This document shows positions 54,393 through 63,810 of a DNA stretch of 64,000 nt, piece by piece. Source of the DNA: an uncultured Thermoguttaceae bacterium (GTDB lineage Bacteria > Planctomycetota > Planctomycetia > Pirellulales > Thermoguttaceae); contig CALIRO010000044.1 in the NCBI GenBank assembly GCA_938042245.1, positions 20,495 through 84,494 of the forward strand. Direction: 5' to 3'. The notes beneath the pieces were generated by a model, which did not search any database, was not told where the DNA came from, and saw only the letters and a list, made by a program, of their open reading frames with translations. Both the position numbers and the translations under genes were made by a program. How positions within the stretch are numbered: position 1 is the stretch's first letter; each line of letters opens with the position of its first letter.

Positions 54393-55382
54393 ATGAAGGT
54401 GCTGGTTACTGGCGGGGCCGGGTACATTGGCTCCCATGCAGTCAAACAATTGATCGAAGCGGGCCATCCGGTGGTCGTCATCGACAATCTGGTTCGGGGC
54501 CATCGGCAGGCGGTGCATCCGAAAGCCCGGTTTTACCAGATGGATCTGGCCGACACCCAGGCCTTGGCCGATCTGCTGCGCCGTACCGGCATCGAATGTG
54601 TGATGCATTTTGCGGCTTTGGCCTATGTGGGCGAATCCGTCCAGCAGCCGTTGGCTTATTATCGGAATAACACGGCCGGGGCGGTCAGCCTGCTGGAGGC
54701 CATGCAGCGGGCAGGCGTTAAACGCCTGGTCTTTAGTTCTACCTGCGCCACCTACGGCGAACCGGAACAAATGCCCGTCACCGAAACGACTCCCCAACGG
54801 CCTGTGAACCCCTACGGCTGGTCCAAGTGGTGCGTCGAACAGGTCCTTCGGGACTATGCGGCGGCGGACCGAGAGTTTGCATTTGCCTCGCTTCGGTATT
54901 TTAATGTGGCCGGGGCAGCCTCGGACGGCTCGTTGGGCGAAGACCATCGGCCGGAAACCCACCTGATTCCGTCGCTGCTTCTGGCGGCTTTGGGCCGACG
55001 CGAAACGTTCACCCTGTTCGGTGTGGACTACCCTACCCCGGATGGGACCTGCATCCGGGACTACATCCATGTGGAAGACCTCTGCCAGGCGCATCTTCAG
55101 GTGATGGAGGCGCTTCGGCCCGGCGACCAACGTTATTACAATCTGGGCATTGGCCGGGGCTACTCGGTTCGGGAGGTGTATGAGGCGGCTTGCCGGGTAA
55201 GCGGTGTGCGGATCCGGCTGGAGTATGGGCCGCGTCGGCCGGGCGATCCGCCGGTGCTCTATGCCGATGCGAGCAAGATTCAGCGAGAACTGGGCTGGCA
55301 GCCCCGGTACAGGGAATTAGAACCGATGATTGCCACGGCGTGGCGATGGTTTCAGGCTCACCCGGACGGGTACCCCGAATAG
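54393..55382 (+). CDS. galE: UDP-glucose 4-epimerase
   Basis: Interconverts UDP-glucose and UDP-galactose (or the GlcNAc forms) using bound NAD. The 329-residue protein starts MKVLVTGGAGYIGSHAVKQL with the NAD-binding motif. It also has the SSTCATYGEP catalytic serine region and the YxxxK pair in NPYGWSKWCVEQVL. The SDR family tail VLYADASKIQRELGW is present. AGGAG precedes ATG 54393; the frame is open to 54348. The neighbourhood of surface proteins suggests supply of sugars for exopolysaccharide or glycoprotein. Confidence 0.96.
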   Translation: MKVLVTGGAGYIGSHAVKQLIEAGHPVVVIDNLVRGHRQAVHPKARFYQMDLADTQALADLLRRTGIECVMHFAALAYVGESVQQPLAYYRNNTAGAVSLLEAMQRAGVKRLVFSSTCATYGEPEQMPVTETTPQRPVNPYGWSKWCVEQVLRDYAAADREFAFASLRYFNVAGAASDGSLGEDHRPETHLIPSLLLAALGRRETFTLFGVDYPTPDGTCIRDYIHVEDLCQAHLQVMEALRPGDQRYYNLGIGRGYSVREVYEAACRVSGVRIRLEYGPRRPGDPPVLYADASKIQRELGWQPRYRELEPMIATAWRWFQAHPDGYPE

Positions 55383-55660
55383 GGGGACATTTCAGAACAT
55401 TGTTCCCATCTCGAGAAAGAAATGGCAAATGCCTCCTCAGCCACGCAAAAAACAAGGGCCATTAGGAAAGCACTGGGCCTTCGGAACCCACTCTTTTCAT
55501 CGAGGCCCAGGAACTTTATACTACAAAAGGCGTCACCGTTCAGCCAATTGGTCCACCCTGCCATCTCTGCTTGGGCAGGAATAAGAGGCTGCATCTTTCG
55601 GCGGAAACGGTACGTTCATTCTACTTTTTCGTCTCCAACAATGCGGAAAGTAACCCGATC

Positions 55661-57331
55661 ATGAGCGATTCATCCAGTCAGGATCATTGGAAACGGTTGG
55701 CCTTAGAGTTAGGCGTAGCGGTTCCGGAGGGTTCGATGCCGAAGGAGCAACCCAGCGAACCTGTTGCTTCGTCGGCTCAGCCAGAACCCATTTCCATCCC
55801 CCACCAGAGTTTCGCTCCAGAAACAGAAAAGCAGACCCAGGCAGCCTCCGAAGGCAAAGGGGCTTCGTTACCGGCTCCGGAAACAGCCAAAGGGCAACCA
55901 AAAGATCAGACGGATACCGGGCTCAGCGGTGCGAGCCAAGCCGGAAGCACTGGTTCCGGACCGACCAAACCAACTGAGCATCCAGCCGAGTCGGCCCCAA
56001 CCAATCATTGGCTCCAATTGGCTCAGCAGTTGGGGGTGGAACTGCCGCCGGAAATGCTCGCTCCCCCGGTCCGCCCAGCGGAAAGTGCCGCGCTGCCTAG
56101 TGGACCAAAACCCTCTGCGATTTCCGGCCCTTTGCCGCCACCGAGAGTTCCCCCAACTGCTCCTTCCGGAAGGGCCGGGCAGGATTTTCTCGGGTCGCCT
56201 GCGAAAGGCAAACGCCCGGGCCGAGAGCCCAAACCCACAGAACATCGACCTCCGTTGGCAGAGGCCAAACCGGATGCCTCCTCCCGACACGCTCGGTCTG
56301 AGCGGCGGCGGACCAAACGTCGTCGAACAAAACGTCGGGAAAAGTTGCCTAAACAGCCTCGCCGGCCCCAGGCCGATTTCACCCCCCTGGAGCCGACTTG
56401 CTCCACCTCAGCACCCCCGCCCGAACACCCCCCGCAAAGGCCTCCTGAACCATCCCAACACACCAAACCAGCCGCCCAGCTCGCGCAAAGCGTTTCCGCA
56501 CCAGCACTGCCCCAAAACGCACCCGTCAGCCCAACCACCGTTCCGATGCCAGACGAGGCCCCGGAAACAGGACTTGGGTTAAGCTGGGAATTGGCTCGGC
56601 CAGCAGAATTAAATATTTTTTCCCCTCAACCGGCACCTCCTCCAGCCGCCCAACCCGCTAAGAGTGGACCGGAAACGTACTCCATTGCTCCGGCGGAATC
56701 CTCGGCAACGCAACTCCCTCCCAGCTCTCCTCTGGCAGAAACGGAAGGAGGGTTGGAAACACCGGCCGAACAAGCTCTTGGGCAGCCCAAACAAGCCGAA
56801 CCTGGCCTCTTATCCCCCTTGGCAGAATCGATGGCGGAACCGTTCGGCGCCCAAGCAGAACCTTCTGAGGCCAGACAAGTACCAGCAGCCGGTTCAACCC
56901 TCCCGGTTCTACTGTCGGGAGGGGTCCAGGCAGGTCCGTCTGCGGCCGGAGAAGGACCCGGAGCGGGTTTTGGCGAACCGATGCCTCAGTCCCTGCCGAC
57001 GGCGGAAATACCTTCGGCCAGTTTGGAGTTTTTACCACCAACCACCCCCGCCTTTTTGGAACCAGAAGAACTGCTGGAACCGGAAGATCTCTTCGAGTCG
57101 GCCGAGTTAGAAGAAGAGGAAACAGAAGAACCGGAAGCAACAGCATCGGGCACTGCCGAAGCGCAGACACCAGCCCGCGCCAGCTCGGATCAGCAACCTC
57201 CTATCCATCGAGCAGTGCCGACCTGGAAAGAGGTGATCGATCTAATCATTTCGGCCAATCTGCAAGGGCGAGTTCGGCGAAGCGATCGACCGCCCCACGG
57301 CCGCTCCAGCCCGCCCCGCCCCAGCCACTGA
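55661..57331 (+). CDS. Proline/glutamate-rich hypothetical protein with repeated N-terminal motif
   Basis: 556 residues from ATG 55661. Two copies of a short motif occur, DHWKRLALELGVAVPEGSMP (about 8-27) and NHWLQLAQQLGVELPPEMLA (about 110-129), separated and followed by long Pro/Ser/Glu/Ala-rich disordered sequence with a basic patch (SERRRTKRRRTKRREK, about 235-250). The acidic region EELLEPEDLFESAELEEEE precedes a C-terminal helix VPTWKEVIDLIISANLQGRV, which may be a binding motif. No enzyme domain is recognised and the protein looks largely disordered. It follows galE by about 280 bases and is not clearly cotranscribed. Confidence 0.7.
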   Translation: MSDSSSQDHWKRLALELGVAVPEGSMPKEQPSEPVASSAQPEPISIPHQSFAPETEKQTQAASEGKGASLPAPETAKGQPKDQTDTGLSGASQAGSTGSGPTKPTEHPAESAPTNHWLQLAQQLGVELPPEMLAPPVRPAESAALPSGPKPSAISGPLPPPRVPPTAPSGRAGQDFLGSPAKGKRPGREPKPTEHRPPLAEAKPDASSRHARSERRRTKRRRTKRREKLPKQPRRPQADFTPLEPTCSTSAPPPEHPPQRPPEPSQHTKPAAQLAQSVSAPALPQNAPVSPTTVPMPDEAPETGLGLSWELARPAELNIFSPQPAPPPAAQPAKSGPETYSIAPAESSATQLPPSSPLAETEGGLETPAEQALGQPKQAEPGLLSPLAESMAEPFGAQAEPSEARQVPAAGSTLPVLLSGGVQAGPSAAGEGPGAGFGEPMPQSLPTAEIPSASLEFLPPTTPAFLEPEELLEPEDLFESAELEEEETEEPEATASGTAEAQTPARASSDQQPPIHRAVPTWKEVIDLIISANLQGRVRRSDRPPHGRSSPPRPSH

Positions 57332-57751
57332 GCCCCCTGCCCAAACCCAGGTGCCCTTAGCAGAGGACCACTCCTCTTGCACCCGCCGCATATGTGGACA
57401 GATAGGGTAATATCGACTTTTGCCAATTTGGAAGCTACCCAGAGAGACATTCTCCTAACCCATTGTCATCGTTGGGGTTAGAAATTGTATGAAAAAAATG
57501 GATCTTTCTGCCTGCTGGTTCCAAATGAAAGAACCGCTAAAAATAAGTAGAAGTCAAGCTAAGAACCTCTGGAGTCAGATTGCCGCCGAAGGATGCCGCC
57601 TCTTCCTGCACAAACAGGAATCCTGGTTCTGGGATGGATTTGGGCACTGGGAACAGCCGCTTCCGCAGCAGGCACACTCCGGGGGATTCTCCCTAACAAC
57701 CAGGAACCTACTTCACTCGACGGAAATGTTCCAAAAATGGCAGAAGTCGAG
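57332..57751. repeat. Convergent intergenic region with MITE-like element E fragment
   Basis: About 420 bases. Its last part (about 57672-57732) reads GGCACACTCCGGGGGATTCT, then AACCAGGAACCTACTTCACT and CGACGGAAATGTTCC, matching the right half of the element at 54045-54278 (GACACTCGGAGGCATTCTCC to CTCGGCTGAAATGTTCC). The left end is not clear. No gene was supported. Confidence 0.45.
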
Positions 57752-60700
57752 CTAAGCCCCTTTGGAGGATTTTCTCCGAAAGATTCCCAGCCCTCCTTTC
57801 TGGGACCATCCCCAATACAGCCCTGCGAACAGGCTGGCTGCCAGCAGAAGCCCCAGGCTTTTTGGTTCCGGGACACTTTGCAGCGGCTGGAGGCCATCGG
57901 CCGCCGAAGCTACCATCCACGGCACCAGATTTCCGCCTTCTGGCCCGGAAGTGAGGATTAACTCTGAAAACGGCTGCCCGCTGTTTGCCGACGGATCAAG
58001 CCCGATTTCGGCTAAGGCCGCCTCGGCAAGCTCCCCTGAGTCCGAAAAGATTGCCAACGGATCCGCTAAACCCAGCGCATCTACCACATCGGCCGAATCC
58101 TCTGCTACATCGGCTGAATCCATGGAGCCAGCCGGCTCGGCCCCGTCGAACGCCGAGGTTTCCTCCGAAGCGGCTCCTGGTTCAAACAAGGCCCCTGCGA
58201 AGACCGGTTCCTGAGTGGCAAGCACAACCGATTCCTGACTCTCTAGAGCCGCCGAGGCCAACGGGCTTGGCGTCAAAATCCCGGCCAGGGTATTGTCCGA
58301 AGGGCCGGTAGGGCTACTTTCCTGCTTGGCCACCGGCGTGCCTGTGTTCGGGGCTGCCATCGGTTCGGCTAAGGCCTGGCCCATCGGCGGCCCCTCGGGA
58401 AGATCCGGCCTCACAACGACCGCATACCCGTAGCCGTTCAACGTGCCCATGGTGCTCGTAAAGGAGATGTACGGATCCACATAATTCAGATCGACTGGTG
58501 CGATTCGCTCCCAGCCGCTGGCTTGTTGGTACCGCCACACCGAGAAGATGGATTCACCTACGTCGCCTATCCGGAACGAGAGATAGGCCGGGTCGTTCAG
58601 GCCAACATTGCCCATGGTCGTGAACAACCAGCCGCCGTAGAGAACTTCGTCATCGTCCAGTTTGTTTTCCAGAGCGGTCCGAACGTCTCCGCTAATGGCT
58701 GTGGCGGTTACCGTCAGGGGCTTCGGAGTGGCCGAAGCCAGAAAACTGGCTCCCAACTGCCAGTTATTGACCGGATCAGTTATCAGCACTCGTTGTCGTT
58801 GGGCCAAATCGATCTGCACCGGGACGCCCGAGGTGCCGGTTTGGACATCAGAAACCGTAAACTGATGAGTACTGGGATCCCAGGTGCCGCCGACCGCCTG
58901 GTACTGGCCAATGCCGATCCAACTGCCTGCGGCAATGGGAACGTATTGGGGGGCACCTGCCGAGGGGGCAGCCCCAGCCAGAATCCGCACCGTGCCGTTA
59001 TTGGTGAGCGTTCCGCTCCCGTCGCCCAGGCTGAGTAAACTCCCATGCCCTACGTCGATCGAGAGGATGGAGCGGTAGTTGACGCCCACCGAAGCGGCCA
59101 GCACTTGCCCGCCGGTGCGGATGGCCAGGGTGCCCGCCCCATATCGGCCCACATCCAGATTGCCCGTATTGGTCCAGACCGAACCGGCCCCTCGAACCAC
59201 CGCTACCCCGTCAGCGGTGGATAAATAGCCGATGTACCCCGCGGCATTGAACACCTTGCCTCCCCCTTCCACAATCATCTGCCCCTTACCAGCTCGGCCC
59301 ACAAAAAGATTGTGAGTATTTGTCCATGTAGATGCCGAACCGCTCAGGGAACCAATCACCCGTACGGTCCCCCGGGTATTTGGATCGTGCGCTATAGCCC
59401 CATACCGGCTGGTTACCTGGCCACCAGCTCCAATCGTGAGGCTGCCGTTACCAGAATAGCCGACCGTCAGATCGCTCCGGTTGGTCCACTTGCTCCCCGT
59501 AGTTACCAGAGCCGAACCTTGCGAACCGCTCCAATAGCCAATATAGCCGGCAAAGTTCGATACCTCCGCCCCATCCTGGATTGTAAGGCTGCCGGTGCCC
59601 GTACGGCCTACATACACACTAGCCGAATTGGTCCACTTCGTGCCCGAGCCGGCTAGGCCAACGGAACCTTGGGCCTCCGCGGTAGCATACCCTATATAGC
59701 CGTAACCGCTTGTTATCTGGGCACCGCTTTGTGCCCAAAGCGTGCCCTTGCCCCGAAACCCGATGTAAAGATCCCCCGTATTGGTCCAGGTGCCGCCGGT
59801 CTCCAAAAAGACCCAGCCACGGGAACCGGCCAAGTAACCGATATAGGCGCCCTTGTTGGATACCTGCGCCCCCTGCTGGATGAGCATGTCGCCTTGGCCC
59901 GCCCGACCCACAAAGAAATTGCCCGAATGAGACCAACTGCTCCCGCTGCCTTGCACCAGCACCGTCGCCTGGGTGCCAGCATCATGGGCCACCGCCCCAT
60001 ATCGGTTGGTAACCTGAGCACCGTCCTTGATCGTAAGACTCCCATTACCGGAATAGCCGACCGTCAGATCGCTCCGGTTGGTCCACTTGCTGCCCGAACC
60101 GCTTACCACAGCCGAACCTTGCGAACCGCTCCAATAGCCAATATAGCCGGCAAAGTTCGATACCTCCGCCCCATCCTGGATTGTAAGGCTGCCGGTGCCC
60201 GTACGGCCTACATACAGACTAGCCGAATTGGTCCACTTCGTGCCCGAGCTGGTTAGAATCACCTCCCCTTGGGCCCCGGAAACCGCATAACCAATATAGC
60301 CGTAAGAATTGGTTACCTGAGACCCCGACTTCACACTCAGCACCCCCCCGCCCCGATAGCCAATGTAAAGATCCCCCGTACTATTCCAGCGGGCGCCGCC
60401 TTGAACTTCGGCTGTCCCAGTGCCTGTGTCTAAATAGCCCAGATAGGCACTGGCGTTCGTAACCCGAGCGTTCTGCTGGATCCGCAGCGTGCCTTGGCCC
60501 GCCCGACCTACCAAGAGATTTCCCGTATTGGTCCAGAGCGAATTGGCCCCGCTGAGGACCACCGTCCCTTGGGAACCCGCATCATGCCCCATGGCCCCTA
60601 CCCGGTTAGACACCTGGGCACCGTCGGTAATGTTCAACGTGCCCGTCCCCTTATAGCCCACGGTCAAATCCCGGGAATTGTTCCACTGAGTCCCGCTGCC

Positions 60701-63598
60701 GCTTACCGTAGTCGATCCTTGGGCACTGGCAAAATACCCAAGATACCCATCCCCACAGCGTACCGCAGCCCCATTGGTAATGGAGAGCGTTCCTACCCCT
60801 TTGTAGCCAACCCCTAAGGAGCCCGTGCCATTCAGATTCAGTTCCAACGTTCCCCCGGAGCCAAACGGAATGCTCTGCGAAGAACCGGGAGTATCAAACA
60901 CCAACTGGCCATCCGTCATAATCCCGTTGGCCCGAATCGTCCCATTGCCAGAAAGATTGCTCCAGGAGCTGAGGAAAATCGTCCTTGCCTCCACCAGTCC
61001 CCCATTCGAGACCGTCAGCGTGCCGGTCCCGTTGTAGCCGACATAAAGATCTGTATTGGTCCACTTGGACCCGCTGCCTGTAACCGAAACAGTCCCTTGG
61101 GAGCCAGAGTAATACCCTATATAAGCCAGGCCGTTGCTTACTTGCCCCCCCTGGCTGATGTTCAGAGTTCCACGCCCGTAATAGCCCACGTACACCGCCC
61201 CCGAGTTGGTCCACGTCGATCCAGACCCGGTTACGGTAGCCGTGCCTTGGGCAGTACCAGACCCGTATCCCACATATCCTCCAGAACTTAAGACCAGCCC
61301 CCCTTGTTGGATGCTCATGGTTCCCGGGCTGTTGTATCCTACGTACAGAGCCCCCGTATTGCGCCACTGAGACCCACTGCCGCTTACCGTGGCCGTTCCT
61401 TGGGCTCCCGCATATCGGCCAACATACGCCACCGTATTGGCGACTTGGCCCCCTTGTTCTACCTTCAACGTGCCGGTGCCATAAAATCCTACGGATAACT
61501 CTCCTGTGTTGGTCCACCGGGAGCCAGTGCCCGTCACCGTAACCGTGCCTTGGGAACCGGACCAATGTCCTAGATATCCCCCCGCACTAGAGATCTGCCC
61601 CGCCTGCTCCACGGTGACCTGCGCCTTCCCATACACTCCCACGGAGAGCTCCTCCGTATTGATCCATTTGGCCCCACTGCCACTGACGGTAACCGTGGAA
61701 GAAGAAAAAAAAGAAGACTTATTTGCTACCCAACCCGATCGGCTGAAGACCTGAGCACCGTCTTGAATAGTAAGCGTACCAGACTCATCCTTCCCTACAT
61801 ACAGTCTACCAGAATTCATCCATGTGGAGTTCGTATCCCGGATGGTAACCGACCCCCTCCCGTAAGAATAGCCGATATACCCGTCCGAATTGGAGACCTG
61901 GCCACCCTGCTCAATAAGAAGCTTTCCATAGCCCTTATAGCCTACATAGAGATTCCCGGCATTCGTCCACTTGGAACCCGTTCCTCGAACAGTAGCTTCC
62001 CCGTTGCCACCCCACAGACCTGCATATCCTATATATCCTATCTGATTGGATACCTCCCCACCGTTCTCGATGATTAACCGACCGCTAGCGTCATAGCCTT
62101 GGTACCCCAGGAAAAGATTCCCTGAATTAGTCCATTTGGAGCCAAGACCGCTCACAATGATTGTAGCTGAGGAAAAGTTATATGTTCCGAGATATGCATT
62201 GGCATTGGAGACCTGGGCACCCTGTTCGATGCGAAGGGTTCCAGTACCATAGGCACCCCCTAAGGAAAGATCCCCACTTATCGTCCAACTCGACCCGCTT
62301 CCCCGGACAAAAGCCGTCCCTTGGGCGTAGGAGTCATAACCGAGATACCCTGTGGCCGAAGAGACCGTAGCTCCTTGTTCAATGGTAAGCGTGCCAGTAC
62401 CATTGTAACCCACGTAGAGTTGTTGGGTTACGTTCCATTTCGAGCCGGCGCCCGAGATGGTAGCATTGCCTTCTGAACCTCCATAATAACCCAAGTAACC
62501 TACCGTAGAAGGCACGACTTTGCCATCGGTAATCGTAAGCTGGCCAACTCCCTTGTAGCCGACTCCTAAAACCCCCGTTCCATTAATATCCAGTCCTACA
62601 CTCCCACCGGAGCCAAAAGGAACACTTTGCTGAAGTCCATGCGTAGCGTCAAACCGGAGGTTGGTATCTACCACACCCCCTTTGGTCCGAATCAGGCCGT
62701 TGCCCGCAAGATTAGAAAAAGAGGCGAAGAGATTTTTTGTCTCCACCACTCCTCCATCGGATACCGTCAGATTGCCCGTACCTTCAAAGCCTACGTAAAG
62801 ATCACCGCTATTGACCCACTTGGAGCCAGAACCAGTAACCGTAGCCGATCCTTGGGAACCGGAGTTATATCCAAGCCAACCTGTGGCGGTAGAGACTTGA
62901 CCTCCCTGTTGGATGGAAAGACTCCCGCTGCCGGAGTAACCTACGTAAAGCGAAGTGTTTGCCCACTTGGAGCCGCTGCCGCTAATAGTAACGGTGGCCT
63001 GAGCCCCGGAGTTATAAGCGAGATAAGCATCTTGGTTGGAAACTTCGGCCCCCTGTTGGATTTGGAGAGTTCCGGTACCCGCCCCCCCACCATAGGGGTC
63101 GCCTCCCATATAAAGAGTCCCGCTAATTGTCCACTTCGAGCTGCTATCTTTCACGATCACTGTCCCTTGGCTACCAGTGTTATACCCGATATACCCGGTG
63201 CGAGAAGATACTTGGCCCCCCTGTTGGATGGTAAGCATGCCAGTTCCAGAGTAGCCTACAAAAAGGCGACCCAGCCCCCATGAGCCAGAGCCAACAGTCC
63301 ACTTGGAGCCTGGGCCGATAATGGTGGCAGTACCGGTAACCCCAGAATTATAACCGAGAAACCCACTGCCACACGCAAGCTGGCTACCGCCATCGACCTG
63401 GGCGGACCCATTTGCCGTCTTGCCGATGTACCCGTCCGTGGAGGAGTTCCAGTTCGAGGGGTTGGGAGGTTCCACATTCCCGGTAAAGATAATGGCCGAT
63501 TGAGCGATCGGCAATTCCAGCGTCAACGCCACCAACAGGATCGCCAGGATGCTCGAAGTTCTAATTGCTTTTTGGCCTCGCCGATCGAGCACTTTCAT
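57752..63598 (-). CDS. Giant PEP-CTERM surface protein of about 25 tandem beta-helix-type repeats
   Basis: 1948 residues from ATG 63598 (GAGGAGGGCTAGAAG upstream). A signal peptide (SILAILLVALTLELPIAQSA) is followed by about 25 cassettes of roughly 45-50 residues with the consensus SGSKWTNSGDLYVGYxGTGT, then LTIQDGAQVSNxxGYIGY and xSGSQGTVTVT. This is the repeat type seen in autotransporter-like and planctomycete surface proteins. Two non-cassette inserts (FGSGGSVGLDINGTG and FGSGGTLELNLNGTG, after NLAGNG/NLSGNG) divide the array. The C-terminal region (VPEPKSLGLLLAASLFAGLY then RRKSSKGA) is a PEP-CTERM anchor for exosortase. It is predicted to form a long beta-solenoid stalk. Function, such as adhesion or envelope scaffold, is unknown. 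Confidence 0.88.
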   Translation of the reverse strand: MKVLDRRGQKAIRTSSILAILLVALTLELPIAQSAIIFTGNVEPPNPSNWNSSTDGYIGKTANGSAQVDGGSQLACGSGFLGYNSGVTGTATIIGPGSKWTVGSGSWGLGRLFVGYSGTGMLTIQQGGQVSSRTGYIGYNTGSQGTVIVKDSSSKWTISGTLYMGGDPYGGGAGTGTLQIQQGAEVSNQDAYLAYNSGAQATVTISGSGSKWANTSLYVGYSGSGSLSIQQGGQVSTATGWLGYNSGSQGSATVTGSGSKWVNSGDLYVGFEGTGNLTVSDGGVVETKNLFASFSNLAGNGLIRTKGGVVDTNLRFDATHGLQQSVPFGSGGSVGLDINGTGVLGVGYKGVGQLTITDGKVVPSTVGYLGYYGGSEGNATISGAGSKWNVTQQLYVGYNGTGTLTIEQGATVSSATGYLGYDSYAQGTAFVRGSGSSWTISGDLSLGGAYGTGTLRIEQGAQVSNANAYLGTYNFSSATIIVSGLGSKWTNSGNLFLGYQGYDASGRLIIENGGEVSNQIGYIGYAGLWGGNGEATVRGTGSKWTNAGNLYVGYKGYGKLLIEQGGQVSNSDGYIGYSYGRGSVTIRDTNSTWMNSGRLYVGKDESGTLTIQDGAQVFSRSGWVANKSSFFSSSTVTVSGSGAKWINTEELSVGVYGKAQVTVEQAGQISSAGGYLGHWSGSQGTVTVTGTGSRWTNTGELSVGFYGTGTLKVEQGGQVANTVAYVGRYAGAQGTATVSGSGSQWRNTGALYVGYNSPGTMSIQQGGLVLSSGGYVGYGSGTAQGTATVTGSGSTWTNSGAVYVGYYGRGTLNISQGGQVSNGLAYIGYYSGSQGTVSVTGSGSKWTNTDLYVGYNGTGTLTVSNGGLVEARTIFLSSWSNLSGNGTIRANGIMTDGQLVFDTPGSSQSIPFGSGGTLELNLNGTGSLGVGYKGVGTLSITNGAAVRCGDGYLGYFASAQGSTTVSGSGTQWNNSRDLTVGYKGTGTLNITDGAQVSNRVGAMGHDAGSQGTVVLSGANSLWTNTGNLLVGRAGQGTLRIQQNARVTNASAYLGYLDTGTGTAEVQGGARWNSTGDLYIGYRGGGVLSVKSGSQVTNSYGYIGYAVSGAQGEVILTSSGTKWTNSASLYVGRTGTGSLTIQDGAEVSNFAGYIGYWSGSQGSAVVSGSGSKWTNRSDLTVGYSGNGSLTIKDGAQVTNRYGAVAHDAGTQATVLVQGSGSSWSHSGNFFVGRAGQGDMLIQQGAQVSNKGAYIGYLAGSRGWVFLETGGTWTNTGDLYIGFRGKGTLWAQSGAQITSGYGYIGYATAEAQGSVGLAGSGTKWTNSASVYVGRTGTGSLTIQDGAEVSNFAGYIGYWSGSQGSALVTTGSKWTNRSDLTVGYSGNGSLTIGAGGQVTSRYGAIAHDPNTRGTVRVIGSLSGSASTWTNTHNLFVGRAGKGQMIVEGGGKVFNAAGYIGYLSTADGVAVVRGAGSVWTNTGNLDVGRYGAGTLAIRTGGQVLAASVGVNYRSILSIDVGHGSLLSLGDGSGTLTNNGTVRILAGAAPSAGAPQYVPIAAGSWIGIGQYQAVGGTWDPSTHQFTVSDVQTGTSGVPVQIDLAQRQRVLITDPVNNWQLGASFLASATPKPLTVTATAISGDVRTALENKLDDDEVLYGGWLFTTMGNVGLNDPAYLSFRIGDVGESIFSVWRYQQASGWERIAPVDLNYVDPYISFTSTMGTLNGYGYAVVVRPDLPEGPPMGQALAEPMAAPNTGTPVAKQESSPTGPSDNTLAGILTPSPLASAALESQESVVLATQEPVFAGALFEPGAASEETSAFDGAEPAGSMDSADVAEDSADVVDALGLADPLAIFSDSGELAEAALAEIGLDPSANSGQPFSELILTSGPEGGNLVPWMVASAADGLQPLQSVPEPKSLGLLLAASLFAGLYWGWSQKGGLGIFRRKSSKGA
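59400..60260 (-). repeat. Internal near-identical duplication with exact 600-bp offset
   Basis: Within the giant repeat gene, the 60 bases at 59521-59580 are identical to 60121-60180, and 59581-59640 differs from 60181-60240 at one base. Flanking parts (59461-59520 and 60061-60120) are also closely similar. Other cassettes are much more diverged, so this is a recent in-frame segmental duplication of about four cassettes, keeping the frame (600 = 200 codons). Confidence 0.8.
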
Positions 63599-63810
63599 CT
63601 TCTAGCCCTCCTCGAAGAGAAGTCCCCAGGACACCTTTGGGAAAAACCACTCTGTTCACGTAATTCACAATAGTTTAATCAGCAATAACGGAATGTCAAC
63701 CCCCTTTGCTGATCAAATTAACCACCTAGGAGAGAGACAATACCCCCCTCCGATGGGGCCCCCTTTTGGGGTTGTGGATCCATCTTTTAGGGGGATAAGA
63801 ACCGGGAAAA

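Noticed and set aside
58523..63283. Several long rightward frames opposite the giant repeat gene
   Set aside because: They mirror the repeat cassettes in the antisense frame and have no independent signal or domain.
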